NCBI GenBank assembly: GCA_023381535.1 | Contig: JAMCSN010000269.1 | Location: forward strand, 7,972 to 71,971 | From: Bacteroidota bacterium | GTDB taxonomy: Bacteria > Bacteroidota > Ignavibacteria > Ignavibacteriales > Melioribacteraceae | DNA: 64,000 nt | Reading direction: 5' to 3' | In this document: in pieces, positions 63,905 through 64,000 of the stretch | How positions within the stretch are numbered: position 1 is the first letter of the stretch | Layout: each line of letters starts with the position of its first letter | Translations under genes and position numbers: made by a program | The notes under the pieces: generated by a model | What the model was told of the DNA's origin: nothing | Database searches by the model: none | Seen by the model: the letters and a program-made list of their open reading frames with translations, nothing else

Positions 63905-64000
63905 TTTCTTTGTGTCCCGCTGAGTGATCTGACAAAGAATTAAGCTTATTGAGCGAGTTACTGTTTATTGCTTTTATTAATCCAATGGTAATCAGGCTGA
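63897..64000 (-). CDS. 3' end of a gene upstream of fliA (5' part outside window)
   Basis: On the minus strand an open frame enters from the right edge and ends at TAA 63899-63897, giving 33 visible residues ending SAGHKENE. Its stop overlaps the fliA ATG by 8 bp, the same spacing style as the rest of the operon. In other flagellates flhG/flhF often precede fliA, so it may be the tail of such a gene, but too little is visible to identify it. Confidence 0.45.
   Translation of the reverse strand, partial: SLITIGLIKAINSNSLNKLNSLSDHSAGHKENE

Overview
The window looks like part of a chromosome from a motile, AT-rich, Gram-negative bacterium of the Bacteroidota/Chlorobiota side, most likely an Ignavibacteria-type organism. 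That placement is an inference from four things seen together: TAnnTTTG-like promoter boxes, a tricorn-type protease, very heme-rich secreted cytochromes ending in an outer-membrane barrel gene, and a complete-looking flagellar hook/rod/L-P-ring operon with a CsrA-FliW pair. No rRNA, tRNA, CRISPR array, prophage or insertion sequence was recognised.

Layout. 1-1937 (+): the end of hisA, then hisF and hisIE, with overlapping reading frames. 1981-5504 (-): an alternative NADH dehydrogenase, a periplasmic 5'-nucleotidase and a small exported protein. 5773-9036 (+): a tricorn-like protease with its own terminator. 9126-17327 (-): five tightly packed genes in the order membrane cytochrome b, FAD/iron-sulfur oxidoreductase, 20-CXXCH cytochrome, 37-CXXCH cytochrome, outer-membrane beta-barrel. 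These read as one electron-export unit running from the inner membrane to the cell surface. 17634-22991 (-): TypA/BipA and a large membrane sensor kinase. 23130-27860 (-): 6-phosphogluconate dehydrogenase, transketolase and aldose 1-epimerase. 28175-36125 (-): two very large multidomain methyltransferase/glycosyltransferase fusions. 36458-42101 (-): flagellin and its partners (a glycosyltransferase, fliC, fliS, fliD, a FliT-like gene, flgM, a response regulator). 42315-64000 (-): a nearly gap-free run of about 26 genes, from fliA at the upstream end through the hook, rod and ring genes, two stator pairs, fliW-csrA, and a block of phosphorelay proteins.

How the parts fit. Flagellar control is unusually complete here: sigma-28 (fliA), its likely anti-sigma factor FlgM, CsrA with its antagonist FliW, and the flagellin gene they should act on. 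The flagellin leader has a sigma-28-type promoter and a perfect stem-loop presenting AGGA, which resembles a CsrA site, upstream of a GGA-containing Shine-Dalgarno. No classical chemotaxis gene (cheA/W/Y/B/R) is present. Instead the motor genes are interleaved with a PAS kinase, REC, REC-HPt, a REC protein carrying an H-box stub, and two proteins of unknown function.

The best candidates for an undescribed system are the electron-export operon (57 heme-binding motifs in two proteins) and the motor-linked phosphorelay. Smaller oddities include a 63-bp hairpin-rich in-frame insertion in gnd, a sigma-28 without recognisable region 3, and a histidine-kinase-like protein whose phosphoacceptor histidine is replaced by glutamate.
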